NCBI RefSeq assembly: GCF_047795645.1
Contig: NZ_CP181045.1
Coordinates: forward strand, 4,154,001 to 4,218,000
DNA from: Salipaludibacillus sp047795645
GTDB lineage: Bacteria > Bacillota > Bacilli > Bacillales > Salisediminibacteriaceae
Direction: 5' to 3'
Length of the DNA stretch: 64,000 bases
Part shown: positions 41,848 to 50,991 of the stretch, piece by piece
Layout: every line of letters begins with the position of its first letter
Position numbering within the stretch: the stretch's first letter is position 1
The notes under the pieces: generated by a model
Database searches by the model: none
Seen by the model: the letters and a program-made list of their open reading frames with translations, nothing else
What the model was told of the DNA's origin: nothing
Program-made: the position numbers and the translations under genes

Positions 41848-43311
41848 TTAATGACCAGAGGCTTTACTTAAGCCACCGATTTTATCCATTAGATCTGTGC
41901 TTTCTTTATCCATTCCAATAAGTTCAACCTCAATATCACGTTGCTCAAATTTAGATTCAATTTTGTCAATTGCACCAACAGCTGAATCATCCCATAAGTG
42001 AGCATTAGTAATATCGAGAATAACTTTTTGGACATCTTCATTATAATCGATTTGGGCTAAAAAGTCAGTGACAGATGCAAAGAACAATTGACCATGGATT
42101 TGATATGTTCTAACATTATTTTTCGTGTCAAGTGATTTTTCAACTCGAACTTTAGAAACTTTCCAAGCAAAGAAAATAGCACTTAAGACAACCCCAGTGA
42201 GGACACCGTAGGCTAAATTATGGGTATAAACAACGGTACCTACAGTTGTAACCATGACGATTGCATCTGTCCTTGGAATTTTGTGAAGACTTGTTAACGA
42301 TGACCAGTCAAACGTTCCAATTGCAACCATGATCATGACACCTGCGAGAGCGGCCATGGGTATTTGTACAACAACGCCTCCGAGAACGATGATTAAAAAC
42401 ATCAGAAATACTCCAGAAACTAGGCTTGATAATCGACCACTACCGCCAGATTTTACATTGATAACGGACTGACCGATCATTGCACAACCAGCCATACCAC
42501 CGAAACAACCAGTTACCATATTAGAAATACCTTGTCCACGGCTTTCTTTGTTATTATTGCTTTCTGTATCTGTCATATCATCAACGATAGATGATGTTAA
42601 CAGTGACTCGAGTAGCCCGACGATAGCCAGTGCTAAGGAGTAAGGTAAAATAATCATCAGTGTTTCGAAATTCACTGGAATATTTGGTAGGGCAAAGATA
42701 GGGAGTGCTTGAGTAAGTGCACCCATATCTCCAACATTTCGCACTCCAAAATTCATAAAAATAGCTAAAGCAGTTACTACAATAATTGCCACGAGTGTCG
42801 AAGGAACTGCCTTCGTAAAGCGTGGAAGAATATAAATAATTGCAAGAGTTAGTGCGACTAATGAATACATCACCCAAGTCTCACCGACAAAATGTTGAAG
42901 CTGTGATGTAAAAATCATAATCGCTAAGGCATTGACGAAACCGATCATTACTGACCGAGGAATAAACTTCATAAAACCTGATAATTTAAACACTCCAAAT
43001 AAAAATTGAATAATACCGGTTAAGATCGTTGCAGCGAGTAAGTACTCTAATCCATGGTCAGCAACGAGAGTAATCATTAATAATGCCATAGCTCCTGTTG
43101 CACCAGAAATCATACCAGGTCTTCCACCAACGAAAGCAATAACTAATGCAATACAAAAGGAGGCATATAATCCAACCATTGGATCGACACCAGCAATAAT
43201 CGAGAAGGCAATTGCTTCAGGAATTAAAGCGAGAGCAACGACAATCCCCGCTAGAACATCTCCTCTAATATTTCCAAACCATTCTGTTTTTAATTTTTCT
43301 ACGTAATTCAC
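41848..43311 (-). CDS. SulP-family anion transporter with STAS domain
   Basis: A 487-residue SLC26/SulP carrier. It has a ~380-residue membrane domain (IVVALALIPEAIAFSIIAGVDP, GGRPGMISGATGAMALL) followed by a short cytosolic STAS domain (~400-487, DITNAHLWDDSAVGAID). Relatives carry sulfate or bicarbonate; the uspA linkage and sequence type do not decide which. It starts at GTG with GAAGAGGTG upstream. The order SulP then UspA is common in bacilli. Confidence 0.88.
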   Translation of the reverse strand: MNYVEKLKTEWFGNIRGDVLAGIVVALALIPEAIAFSIIAGVDPMVGLYASFCIALVIAFVGGRPGMISGATGAMALLMITLVADHGLEYLLAATILTGIIQFLFGVFKLSGFMKFIPRSVMIGFVNALAIMIFTSQLQHFVGETWVMYSLVALTLAIIYILPRFTKAVPSTLVAIIVVTALAIFMNFGVRNVGDMGALTQALPIFALPNIPVNFETLMIILPYSLALAIVGLLESLLTSSIVDDMTDTESNNNKESRGQGISNMVTGCFGGMAGCAMIGQSVINVKSGGSGRLSSLVSGVFLMFLIIVLGGVVVQIPMAALAGVMIMVAIGTFDWSSLTSLHKIPRTDAIVMVTTVGTVVYTHNLAYGVLTGVVLSAIFFAWKVSKVRVEKSLDTKNNVRTYQIHGQLFFASVTDFLAQIDYNEDVQKVILDITNAHLWDDSAVGAIDKIESKFEQRDIEVELIGMDKESTDLMDKIGGLSKASGH

Positions 43312-43685
43312 TTTTGCACCTCTTCCTAATTTTAATAGCTTTGCTTAATTAAAGTGAGTTTCTCCGTAAGAAACTCGATCCGACTAGAACAAAAGAATTG
43401 TAACAGGTTTGATATGAAACGCAAAACGCCATGTAAGCGACAATCATCAGTGTATACCTCACTTATTCGACATTTTTAAACAGTTTACTTTATAATTCAT
43501 AAAAATGTCACAATTTTAATATTTATTGTTTTTAGAACAGAGCGTGATAAGTGTTTTCCGATTATAGAGAATTAAAAATGATGACAGTTAATGAATTATA
43601 AAAGAATTAACATGTGAGAATTAAATAAAAATGTAGTAGAATAGGACTTGTAGTTTCCAGAATATGTTGATAGCAGGTGATATAA
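43312..43685. other. intergenic region, no gene seen
   Basis: AT-rich 374-bp divergent spacer between sulP and a putative secreted-protein gene. It must hold both promoters; a -10-like TAGAAT lies at 43637. No riboswitch, repeat or small ORF with SD was recognised. Confidence 0.5.
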
Positions 43686-44129
43686 ATGAAGTTACTATCT
43701 GTACTATTTATTAGTTTGTCCATGATTACTTTTCGCTCGTGTAGTGATTTGGAAGGTCATGATGATGTGACGTTAGAGGTTCAACCGGTCTATTCAGGTG
43801 GAGAATTGTCGTTGACGCCCTATATTTTATATGAAGGAGAAGAAGAAAAGACATTTTATTTCGGCAGTAACATTGCATGGGTTGATAAAATCAAAAGTGG
43901 TGATGAAATTCTCTATGAATATGATGAAGGAACTGTCAACGTTGACCAGCAAACAACGCTAGAAACAGATGAGTCAAGAGGAGGGTTTCCGGTTGAGTTA
44001 GAGGTTGAACCAGGTATCTTTGAGGTTCATATTTCTGCGAGTTATTTTCTAGACGACGAAACGAAGGAAGGCCATGTAGAATATTTTCACGAAAAAATTC
44101 AAAGAATTGAAATTGAGCCTAGTTCCTAG
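43686..44129 (+). CDS. putative secreted or lipoprotein, hypothetical
   Basis: A 147-residue protein. The N terminus is hydrophobic with a Cys at ~19 (SMITFRSC), a poor lipobox (Phe at -3, Arg at -2), so lipidation is doubtful. The rest is acidic and beta-rich, resembling a small immunoglobulin-like extracellular domain. AGGTGATATAA precedes the ATG. Not recognised. Confidence 0.6.
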   Translation: MKLLSVLFISLSMITFRSCSDLEGHDDVTLEVQPVYSGGELSLTPYILYEGEEEKTFYFGSNIAWVDKIKSGDEILYEYDEGTVNVDQQTTLETDESRGGFPVELEVEPGIFEVHISASYFLDDETKEGHVEYFHEKIQRIEIEPSS

Positions 44130-44330
44130 TTGAATATACTGTAAAAGGTTTTTATTTTAAATGAAGCAGTATAATGTTCTGTTGGTTGATTTAGGTATTA
44201 AATATATGATAAGGTTAAAGTGTAATATGATTTGAATTCGGAAAACAATTTTAGGCCTCGAAAAAGTAGTATATATAAGGCATGAAAGGTTTTGCGTTAT
44301 TCAAAGATTCAATTTAAGGAGGCCGTTAAC

Positions 44331-44528
44331 ATGATAGGCAAAGTAAAATGGTTTAATGCAGAAAAAGGTTTTGGTTTCATCGAGCGTGAAGATGGAGATG
44401 ACGTATTTGTTCACTTCTCAGCTATTGAGGGTGAAGGATTCAAAACTTTAGAAGAAGCACAGGATGTTGAATTTGACATTATTGAAGGCGATCGTGGACC
44501 ACAAGCTTCTAATGTAGTAAAACTTTAA
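44331..44528 (+). CDS. cold-shock protein (CspB/CspD type)
   Basis: A 65-residue single cold-shock domain that binds single-stranded RNA/DNA. Both RNP motifs are present: KGFGFIE (RNP1) and VFVHF (RNP2). AAGGAGG lies 8 nt before the ATG at 44331; the longer frame upstream lacks an SD. Very close to Bacillus CspB/CspD. Confidence 0.95.
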   Translation: MIGKVKWFNAEKGFGFIEREDGDDVFVHFSAIEGEGFKTLEEAQDVEFDIIEGDRGPQASNVVKL

Positions 44529-44549
44529 TCCGTTACGGATCATAATATT

Positions 44550-44584
44550 AGAACCTGTTCCTTCTTAGGAACAGGTTCTTTCGT
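44550..44584 (+). terminator. intrinsic terminator of the csp gene
   Basis: A perfect 13-bp stem AGAACCTGTTCCT / AGGAACAGGTTCT, loop TCTT, followed by TTC. Confidence 0.85.
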
Positions 44585-44612
44585 GTTTATATTAATTGTA
44601 TTCCCCGAACCT

Positions 44613-45050
44613 TTAAACATTTGTGTTAATGTTTTTTTTTCTTTTCATAAGTAAAACTTCATCCCCAAGTTTATTGTATATAAGATAATCTGAAGCTTCT
44701 ACCATAATGAGAATTCCGCGACCGGATTCATCTAACAACGTTTGATTAATCATTTGTTCTTTTTTTTCTTTGAAAGCTTTAATTCGATCATTTCCATTAA
44801 AACCTTCTTCACCAGGGGTTTTAACGCGAACAATCATTTTTCTTTTTAAACAACGGATTTTTAAATAAACTCCATGCACTCGGAGGGATCCATCTTGGCT
44901 ATAATTAATTCCATTTATGATTGCCTCACTAATAGCGACATCAAAAATCTGAAGGTCTTCATTTAAACATGTGGAAATTTTTTGGCGAACACCTTGTATG
45001 TGGTTTTCGTAGTCTTGTAAACTAAAAAAAACTCTATTAAATATACTCAT
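44613..45050 (-). CDS. RsbW-like ATP-binding anti-sigma/serine kinase
   Basis: A ~145-residue GHKL-type ATPase. The N box is DVAISEAIINGINYS (Glu and Asn present) and the G1 box is DESGRGILIMVEASD. Proteins of this type phosphorylate a STAS antagonist. The first ATG (45062) touches the SD AAAGG directly, so I prefer the ATG at 45050. It is the last gene of MCP-STAS-PP2C-kinase. No sigma factor gene follows, so the target it releases is not evident here. Confidence 0.78.
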   Translation of the reverse strand: MSIFNRVFFSLQDYENHIQGVRQKISTCLNEDLQIFDVAISEAIINGINYSQDGSLRVHGVYLKIRCLKRKMIVRVKTPGEEGFNGNDRIKAFKEKKEQMINQTLLDESGRGILIMVEASDYLIYNKLGDEVLLMKRKKNINTNV

Positions 45051-45065
45051 CCACAGGTTCATCCT

Positions 45066-47045
45066 TTATTTTAGTTTTTTACGGTATAGTAGTGATACGG
45101 CTGAACTATCATCCTGTAAAGATCCTTCTGAAGCGACCATCTGAAGATGAAACATCATTTCTTCAAAGTTATTGGTCGATTTAAGTTGATCTTCAGAGGT
45201 AAGATCGATAATGCCGTCTGTTGCAAAGTGAACGTGATCTCCTTCTTGAAGAGTTATTTCGTGCTCTGTAAAGGTAGCACCTTCGAACAAACCTAAGTAT
45301 GTGCCTGGATTCTTAATTATTGTAGTTTCTAATGAAGATTGATAAATAAATTTATTCATCCCTGCAGATGCGTAGGATAACTTTCCAGTTCTTAAATCTA
45401 GTTCGACAATCATTGCCGCTGTGAAATAATCTGAACTAAGTATATCCATCGTTTTTGTATTCACATCTGCTAATTTTTCAGCTAAAGAAGAAGATTGAGC
45501 GACAGCTTGTTGGAAAAGTAATTTTACTGCTGATGTATTAATTGCTGAAGGCATGCCGTGTCCCATAATATCGATTAAATAAATAGCTAATTTAGTCCCG
45601 CGGTTCTTCCAGGTGTATCCGAAGCTATCTCCACTTACAAATTGAGCTGGCTTGTATATCGTTTCTAATTGAATGTGATCGCTTTTAAAAGGTTGCGGTA
45701 GAAGTTTTCGTTGGATATTTCCAGCTTCCATCATTTCCATTTCAATATTTTGCTCATTTGTTAAGTCAGTCCCTACTGCCGCATATCCATAAATTTCCTC
45801 GTCAGAATTTAATAAGCTTCCAATCGTCCATGTAAATGGATGGGAATGTTCATCACCTAATAAGTGGTCTACTACTGTTAAAGAATGATTGTGTGTGACT
45901 TGAGATAGGGTTGTTCTTAGCCCTTCTTGATCCAAGTCTTTTAAAATCATATGAAAAGGATAATTCTCTTTTGGTTCAATAACGTAATCAAGAAACTTTT
46001 TATTCCATTTTAAGATGTTCCCTTTTTTATCAATCATTATAATTACATTAGGAATTGCATTTAATAAATTACTTTGGTCTGCTAGTTTTTTTGAACGGTT
46101 TTGTTCAGCATTTTTTCTACTAGTAATATCGTTTTGTAACCCGATAAAGTGAGTGATGTTTCCCTGCGCGTTTTTTATCGGATTAATTTGTAGTTCATTC
46201 CAAAAAAAGGTACGATCTTTTTTGTAATTCAATATTTCTACTTCGATATTTTCTCCAGCTTTCATTGCACATCGAATTTTATCAATTGTATTAGGATCGG
46301 TATCTTCCCCTTGCAAGAATCTGCAGTTTTTTCCAATGACTTCTTTTGCTGCATAGCCAGTTAGTTTTGTAAATGCTTTATTGACATAACTGATTGGGTT
46401 GTTGGCTTGAGTTGGGTCTGTGATAATCACACTCGATGAAATATGTTGTAATGCTTCGTTTAAAAGATTGTTGTTCTCTTGTGCTTTAAGGAGTTCTTTT
46501 TTTTGTTTCAAGTCTTGATTTGTTTTATAGATATGTTCTATTTGGATTTTTGCCCATTGTGACAAATCTTCTAGAATTGTTAGTTTTTCTTTCGCAAAAT
46601 AGCGAGGTTTGATGTCACCGATAAATATTGCCCCAATAACGTCGTTATCACAACCAAAATAGATCGGGTGTCCTGTTAAGAAAGAAAATTTGTGAACAAG
46701 CATAAAAGGGTGATCTTTGTATGTTTCATTTTTGGAACTGTCCTCGATAATGACTTGCTCTTTTGTTTTCAAAATTGGACCTATCATGGAGAGATTGAGC
46801 TCATCACTCATAAATGTGACAAGCTTCTCGTTTAGGGTATATTTTAAACTATAAACTTGCTTCGATTGCTCATCGTAAACCGATATGATGGAGTATGGGA
46901 CATGGAATGTTTTGCATATCATTTTTGCGATGTTACAGAACGGTTCTTGATGATCTTGTAGATTAAGGGGGTCTTTATCTACCCTCATGTTACGTGTTTG
47001 ATTGTCATCTGAATCAGTTTTATTGTCGTGTGGTGGCTGAGACAT
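45066..47045 (-). CDS. GAF-LOV-PAS-PP2C (SpoIIE-type) phosphatase
   Basis: A 659-residue multidomain protein. A GAF domain (~30-175) precedes a LOV domain (~200-315) with the flavin-Cys motif GKNCRFLQG (Cys241), a further PAS (~325-430), and a PP2C/SpoIIE phosphatase domain (~440-655). Metal-site acids are visible in VSGDSFGYTW, YLIDIMGHGMPSA and DHVHFATDGIIDL. It should dephosphorylate the STAS protein encoded just upstream, under blue-light (LOV) and other (GAF/PAS) control. TAGGAGT precedes the ATG. One canonical position is altered: SGDSFGY where relatives have SGDxYD. Confidence 0.87.
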   Translation of the reverse strand: MSQPPHDNKTDSDDNQTRNMRVDKDPLNLQDHQEPFCNIAKMICKTFHVPYSIISVYDEQSKQVYSLKYTLNEKLVTFMSDELNLSMIGPILKTKEQVIIEDSSKNETYKDHPFMLVHKFSFLTGHPIYFGCDNDVIGAIFIGDIKPRYFAKEKLTILEDLSQWAKIQIEHIYKTNQDLKQKKELLKAQENNNLLNEALQHISSSVIITDPTQANNPISYVNKAFTKLTGYAAKEVIGKNCRFLQGEDTDPNTIDKIRCAMKAGENIEVEILNYKKDRTFFWNELQINPIKNAQGNITHFIGLQNDITSRKNAEQNRSKKLADQSNLLNAIPNVIIMIDKKGNILKWNKKFLDYVIEPKENYPFHMILKDLDQEGLRTTLSQVTHNHSLTVVDHLLGDEHSHPFTWTIGSLLNSDEEIYGYAAVGTDLTNEQNIEMEMMEAGNIQRKLLPQPFKSDHIQLETIYKPAQFVSGDSFGYTWKNRGTKLAIYLIDIMGHGMPSAINTSAVKLLFQQAVAQSSSLAEKLADVNTKTMDILSSDYFTAAMIVELDLRTGKLSYASAGMNKFIYQSSLETTIIKNPGTYLGLFEGATFTEHEITLQEGDHVHFATDGIIDLTSEDQLKSTNNFEEMMFHLQMVASEGSLQDDSSAVSLLYRKKLK

Positions 47046-47077
47046 TTCAAGGAACTCCTATCTAGAAATCTATCGTT

Positions 47078-47383
47078 CTATCCTTCAATTTGAAAGATGA
47101 GGTTAAGTCTCGTTAATTCAAATAATTCTTTCACAGAACCTGTTGCATGTGATATTTTAACTTGCCCATTATGTTGAGCGGCCCGTTTATAAATTGCTAC
47201 TAAGACACCTAATCCAGCACTATCGATAAAGGTTACTTTAGAAAAATCGAAATCGAAATTTGCTTTTCCTGATTCTGTGTATGAAAGTAATTCTTCCCTC
47301 ATTAAAGAGGCATCTTGCACATATATGTCACCTTCTAGCTGAATACATACCCATCCGTTCTTTTCTTGCAATGATTTAATCAT
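47078..47383 (-). CDS. STAS anti-sigma-factor antagonist (RsbV/SpoIIAA-like)
   Basis: A 101-residue STAS protein. The phosphorylated serine lies in FIDSAGLGVLVA, the family signature. It overlaps the chemoreceptor gene by 4 bp (ATGA) and precedes the phosphatase by 32 bp. It would be the switch protein between the RsbW-like kinase and the LOV phosphatase. Confidence 0.9.
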   Translation of the reverse strand: MIKSLQEKNGWVCIQLEGDIYVQDASLMREELLSYTESGKANFDFDFSKVTFIDSAGLGVLVAIYKRAAQHNGQVKISHATGSVKELFELTRLNLIFQIEG

Positions 47384-48744
47384 GATTGTGCTCCTTTCTC
47401 AGAATTTTTGAAAATAGATACCGAATCTCTAAGTTCTCCAGCCATACTGCTCATTTCTTCCGTACTCGCAGAAATAGTTTCTAGTGTTGCGTTTGTTTCG
47501 TTCGTAGCTTGAAACACTTGATCGGCACTTTTTTCAGTATCTTCGACAAATGAGGCCAACTGGTCAATCAGACTAACGATTTTTTCTGAAGTTGCGACTT
47601 CTTCTGTTGTAACGTTTTTTATTTCTGTCATATCTTTCACTGTTGCATCAATTGCTGTAAAAATATCGCCGAGAGCATTCCTAGTCAACTGAACTTCTTC
47701 AGCACCTTGAGATACACTTAAGTCATTTTTTTCAATCGCTGTAACAGCCTCGCTCGTTGTAGTCGTAATTTTGCCAATAATACCTGTGACGTTCTCTGCC
47801 TCTTGAGATGTTTGCTCAGCTAGTTTACGGACTTCATCAGCGACAACAGCAAATCCTTTTCCGGCTTCACCAGCTCGAGCTGCCTCAATGGCTGCATTTA
47901 ATGCTAAAAGGTTTGTTTGTTCAGAGATTTGTGTAATTGTATCAACGATCGTATGAATCTCTTTTGAATAGTCATCAAGCGTTTCTACTTGTTGTTTTGT
48001 TTGCTTTGATTCTGATTGAATGTCGTTCATCTTTTCGACAACGTCCTCTAATTTATTTCTACCAGTTTCAGTTGAAGCCAAGGTAATAGAAGAGTTTTTT
48101 TCTGCTGAGGTAGCTTTTTCTTTGGCAATTTGAATAAGTGATGATAATTCTAACAATGCTTGTGAAACTTCTTTAATTGCATCGGTCCCACTTTTCGCCT
48201 GCATGTTCATTTCTTCGGCGTAGAGTTTTACATCAGAGGAACTAGTCTTAATTTCTTCTATAGCTGACGCATTCTCTTCTGTTGATTCAGCAACATCAGT
48301 AGAAGATTGCCGTACCAAAAAAATCATCTGTTCAATTTTTTGGTTAAGGTTATTAAAAGCGAGACCAAGTTGACCTAGTTCGTCTTTAGATGTAATATCA
48401 ATTTTCTTCGATAAGTCGATAGTATCTCCATGCATTGACTGAAGGGTCTTGTTCATTTTATCAATTGGTTTCATGACAACCCATTTTAATCCGGTTAATA
48501 AAAATGAGACCATGATGATCAAATTTACGATAATTGTGAAATATGTTTGTAGAATGCTGTTTAATTGAGTACCTAAAACGTCTAGAGCACCTGATTCAAA
48601 TAAAATAATTTGTAAGTACGAAATTGGCGCCCCCATTAATAAACTAAATAAAGTTGCGATAACAATAACAGATACCATTTTCTTCCGAATTGTCGACGGA
48701 ATGCTTTTTTTTATGAAGCTTTGTTTTTTATCTCTTTCTGACAT
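47380..48744 (-). CDS. chemoreceptor-like protein without ligand domain
   Basis: A 454-residue methyl-accepting protein with two TM helices (~24-46 and ~68-90) separated by only ~20 residues, so it has no periplasmic-type sensor. HAMP (~90-145) and a full signalling hairpin (EQTNLLALNAAIEAARAGEAGKGF region) follow. It is the first gene of the partner-switching operon and translationally coupled to STAS. It may sense membrane state or take input from the operon's other proteins. Confidence 0.88.
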   Translation of the reverse strand: MSERDKKQSFIKKSIPSTIRKKMVSVIVIATLFSLLMGAPISYLQIILFESGALDVLGTQLNSILQTYFTIIVNLIIMVSFLLTGLKWVVMKPIDKMNKTLQSMHGDTIDLSKKIDITSKDELGQLGLAFNNLNQKIEQMIFLVRQSSTDVAESTEENASAIEEIKTSSSDVKLYAEEMNMQAKSGTDAIKEVSQALLELSSLIQIAKEKATSAEKNSSITLASTETGRNKLEDVVEKMNDIQSESKQTKQQVETLDDYSKEIHTIVDTITQISEQTNLLALNAAIEAARAGEAGKGFAVVADEVRKLAEQTSQEAENVTGIIGKITTTTSEAVTAIEKNDLSVSQGAEEVQLTRNALGDIFTAIDATVKDMTEIKNVTTEEVATSEKIVSLIDQLASFVEDTEKSADQVFQATNETNATLETISASTEEMSSMAGELRDSVSIFKNSEKGAQS

Positions 48745-49150
48745 AAAATTTCCTCCTTAAGGTTATATATAATAGGACTAAAGATACAAATAATTATACC
48801 CTATTTACTGTGTAAATAACCCTACTTCGATAAATAAAACAAGTTATTACCTATATATTTCGAGTGCATCCCTGTCATAAAGTTCATATTATGAATCTAA
48901 AGGGGTGTTTTATTACTATATTATGTTAATTGAGAAATATATACCATATCAATCTCTTTTGGTGTAGTAATCAATCTAAAGTTGTGTTTATGCAAAATAC
49001 CGAATAATATGACAATTAATTGAATTTAAATAGTGTAAATTATACTTTTAAAGAAATACTGTATTTATGATTCGACAATTATGTTAAAATTGCGACAATA
49101 GTTATAGGTATATATCAACAGGTTGTTAGATTGTTGGAGGAGGGATATAG
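48745..49150. other. divergent promoter region between two chemoreceptor genes
   Basis: 406 bp, very AT-rich. TAAA/CCGA-like SigD pieces occur on the plus strand (48977 and 49000) but with 18-19 nt instead of 15 nt spacing, so I do not call a promoter. No small gene or hairpin stands out. Confidence 0.4.
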
Positions 49151-50932
49151 ATGAATCAGAATTTAAAATGGAGAAATAAAATTTCAAACCGAATATTTGC
49201 GATAGCGACGTTATTTATTATTCTTTCGATAGTTATTTTAGGTTATGCAAGTTATGAAGTTGCTAAGAGTGAACTGACAAAAGCAGGACAGCAAGACTTA
49301 AGGGTAAGGGTTGAATCTGCAGGAGAGTTACTGGCAGTGCTTAACGATCGAGTTGAGTCTGGAGAAGTATCGATGGAAGAAGCGCAAGAAGAAGCACGAT
49401 CCCGTTTGGCTGGACCAACTATTGAAAACGCTGACAATGGTTCGCCGATTAGAGAATTTCACGACTCACCTTATACATATGGCGAGGAAGGTTATGTTTA
49501 TGGATTTATGAATGATGGGACAACCGTCATTCACCCTCGCGGGCAGGAAGGTCAAAATCTCTATGATACGCAAGATGAAGACGGCGTTTATATGATTCGT
49601 GGTTTAATCGAAGCAGCTGCGGAGGAAGATCCAAATGATCGTTACTATACGTATATGTGGTTAAATGCTGGAGAAGAGGTAGCTAGAGAAAAACATGCGT
49701 ATGTTACTTTTTTTGACGAGTGGGGATGGATGTATGGATTAGCTGCATACAGCGATGAGTTTTATGAAGCGGCACAATATATTGGGTGGATGGCTATTGC
49801 AATAGGAGCTATAACCATCATCATTGCGTCCATTTCGTTATACCTTTTCTTGAATAAAATGAGTCGACAAATTAATAATGTGAGATTTGCTGCTGAAAGA
49901 GTGGCGTCGGGCGATTTGTCGGATGATGACTTGGCCGTAAAGGGACAAACGGAAATATCCTTGTTATCAACATCGATTAATGAAATGAAAATAAAGTTGC
50001 GAAAAATGATTGATAGTATTCAAGATAAATCTTCTCAAGTGGCCGCCTCTTCAGAGGAATTAACAGCTAGTGCTGAGGAAAATAGCTCATCAAGTGAGCA
50101 TACTGCCAATGAGATACAATCCTTATCGGATTTAGCGGAACAGGTGAAAGGAAGGTCGAATGATAGCTTAGTTGCTGTTCAAGAACAAGGGAAAGGCTTA
50201 AATGAAGTAGTAGCTGCAACGGCACTTCTTAGAACTAAGTCAGAAGAATCTGTATCGATATCCAAAGAGGGCGGAGCATCGATGGATGAAACGTCTGAAC
50301 AAATGAATGGCATTTCCTTGTCAGTGAACGAATCGATGGAAGTGATTAGAAGGTTGGAATCGCGGTCAAAAGAAATTAATGAAATTATTAGTACAATGAC
50401 TGATATAAGTGAACAAACAAACTTATTAGCACTTAATGCATCAATTGAAGCCGCAAGGGCAGGTGAACATGGTAAAGGATTTGCTGTAGTGGCTGATGAA
50501 GTGAGAAAATTGGCAGAGCAATCAGGTTCATCTGCCGACAAAATAAAGGGTATGATTGTTGACGTACAAGATGACACGAGGACATCAGTGGATTCGATGG
50601 AAAGAGTGACAACAGTTGTTGAAAAAGGGCAGTCCTCAATGAAACATATGAAACAATTGTTTTCTCAAGTGGAATCGATCAACTCTGAAGTTGATGGACA
50701 AATTGTGGATGTTACAAAAGTGATCGGATTTATGAATGAAAAAGGAACTGAATTAACAAAGGCAATTGAAGACTTCTCATCATACGCAAATACGATGACT
50801 GAGAGTACTAACACGGTGGCAGCAACATCTGAGCAGTCATTGGCATCGATGAGTGAAATAGCTAAGACAGCGGAAGAGTTAAGTGAAATAGCTATTAATT
50901 TACAAGAGAAAATTAATGAATTTACCACATAA
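49151..50932 (+). CDS. methyl-accepting chemotaxis protein with Cache sensor
   Basis: A 593-residue chemoreceptor. TM1 (~13-34) is followed by a single extracellular Cache domain (~38-205, with GYVYGFMNDGTTVIHP and DEWGWMYGLAAYSDEF), TM2 (~208-230), HAMP (~230-285) and the signalling hairpin (EQTNLLALNASIEAARAGEHGKGF, nt ~50412-50480). GGAGGAGGG precedes the ATG. It is divergent from the partner-switching operon. Confidence 0.94.
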   Translation: MNQNLKWRNKISNRIFAIATLFIILSIVILGYASYEVAKSELTKAGQQDLRVRVESAGELLAVLNDRVESGEVSMEEAQEEARSRLAGPTIENADNGSPIREFHDSPYTYGEEGYVYGFMNDGTTVIHPRGQEGQNLYDTQDEDGVYMIRGLIEAAAEEDPNDRYYTYMWLNAGEEVAREKHAYVTFFDEWGWMYGLAAYSDEFYEAAQYIGWMAIAIGAITIIIASISLYLFLNKMSRQINNVRFAAERVASGDLSDDDLAVKGQTEISLLSTSINEMKIKLRKMIDSIQDKSSQVAASSEELTASAEENSSSSEHTANEIQSLSDLAEQVKGRSNDSLVAVQEQGKGLNEVVAATALLRTKSEESVSISKEGGASMDETSEQMNGISLSVNESMEVIRRLESRSKEINEIISTMTDISEQTNLLALNASIEAARAGEHGKGFAVVADEVRKLAEQSGSSADKIKGMIVDVQDDTRTSVDSMERVTTVVEKGQSSMKHMKQLFSQVESINSEVDGQIVDVTKVIGFMNEKGTELTKAIEDFSSYANTMTESTNTVAATSEQSLASMSEIAKTAEELSEIAINLQEKINEFTT

Positions 50933-50935
50933 TTT

Positions 50936-50972
50936 ATAGCCTGATGTGCTGGTTTGCAGCGCATCAGGCTAT
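50936..50972. terminator. bidirectional intrinsic terminator
   Basis: ATAGCCTGATGTGCTG / CAGCGCATCAGGCTAT, 16 bp with one wobble, loop GTTTG, between convergent genes. Confidence 0.9.
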
Positions 50973-50991
50973 TATATTTCGCAATATCAAT

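Noticed and set aside
48977..49010. SigD promoter before the second chemoreceptor
   Set aside because: TAAA and CCGAAT pieces exist but are 18-19 nt apart instead of 15.
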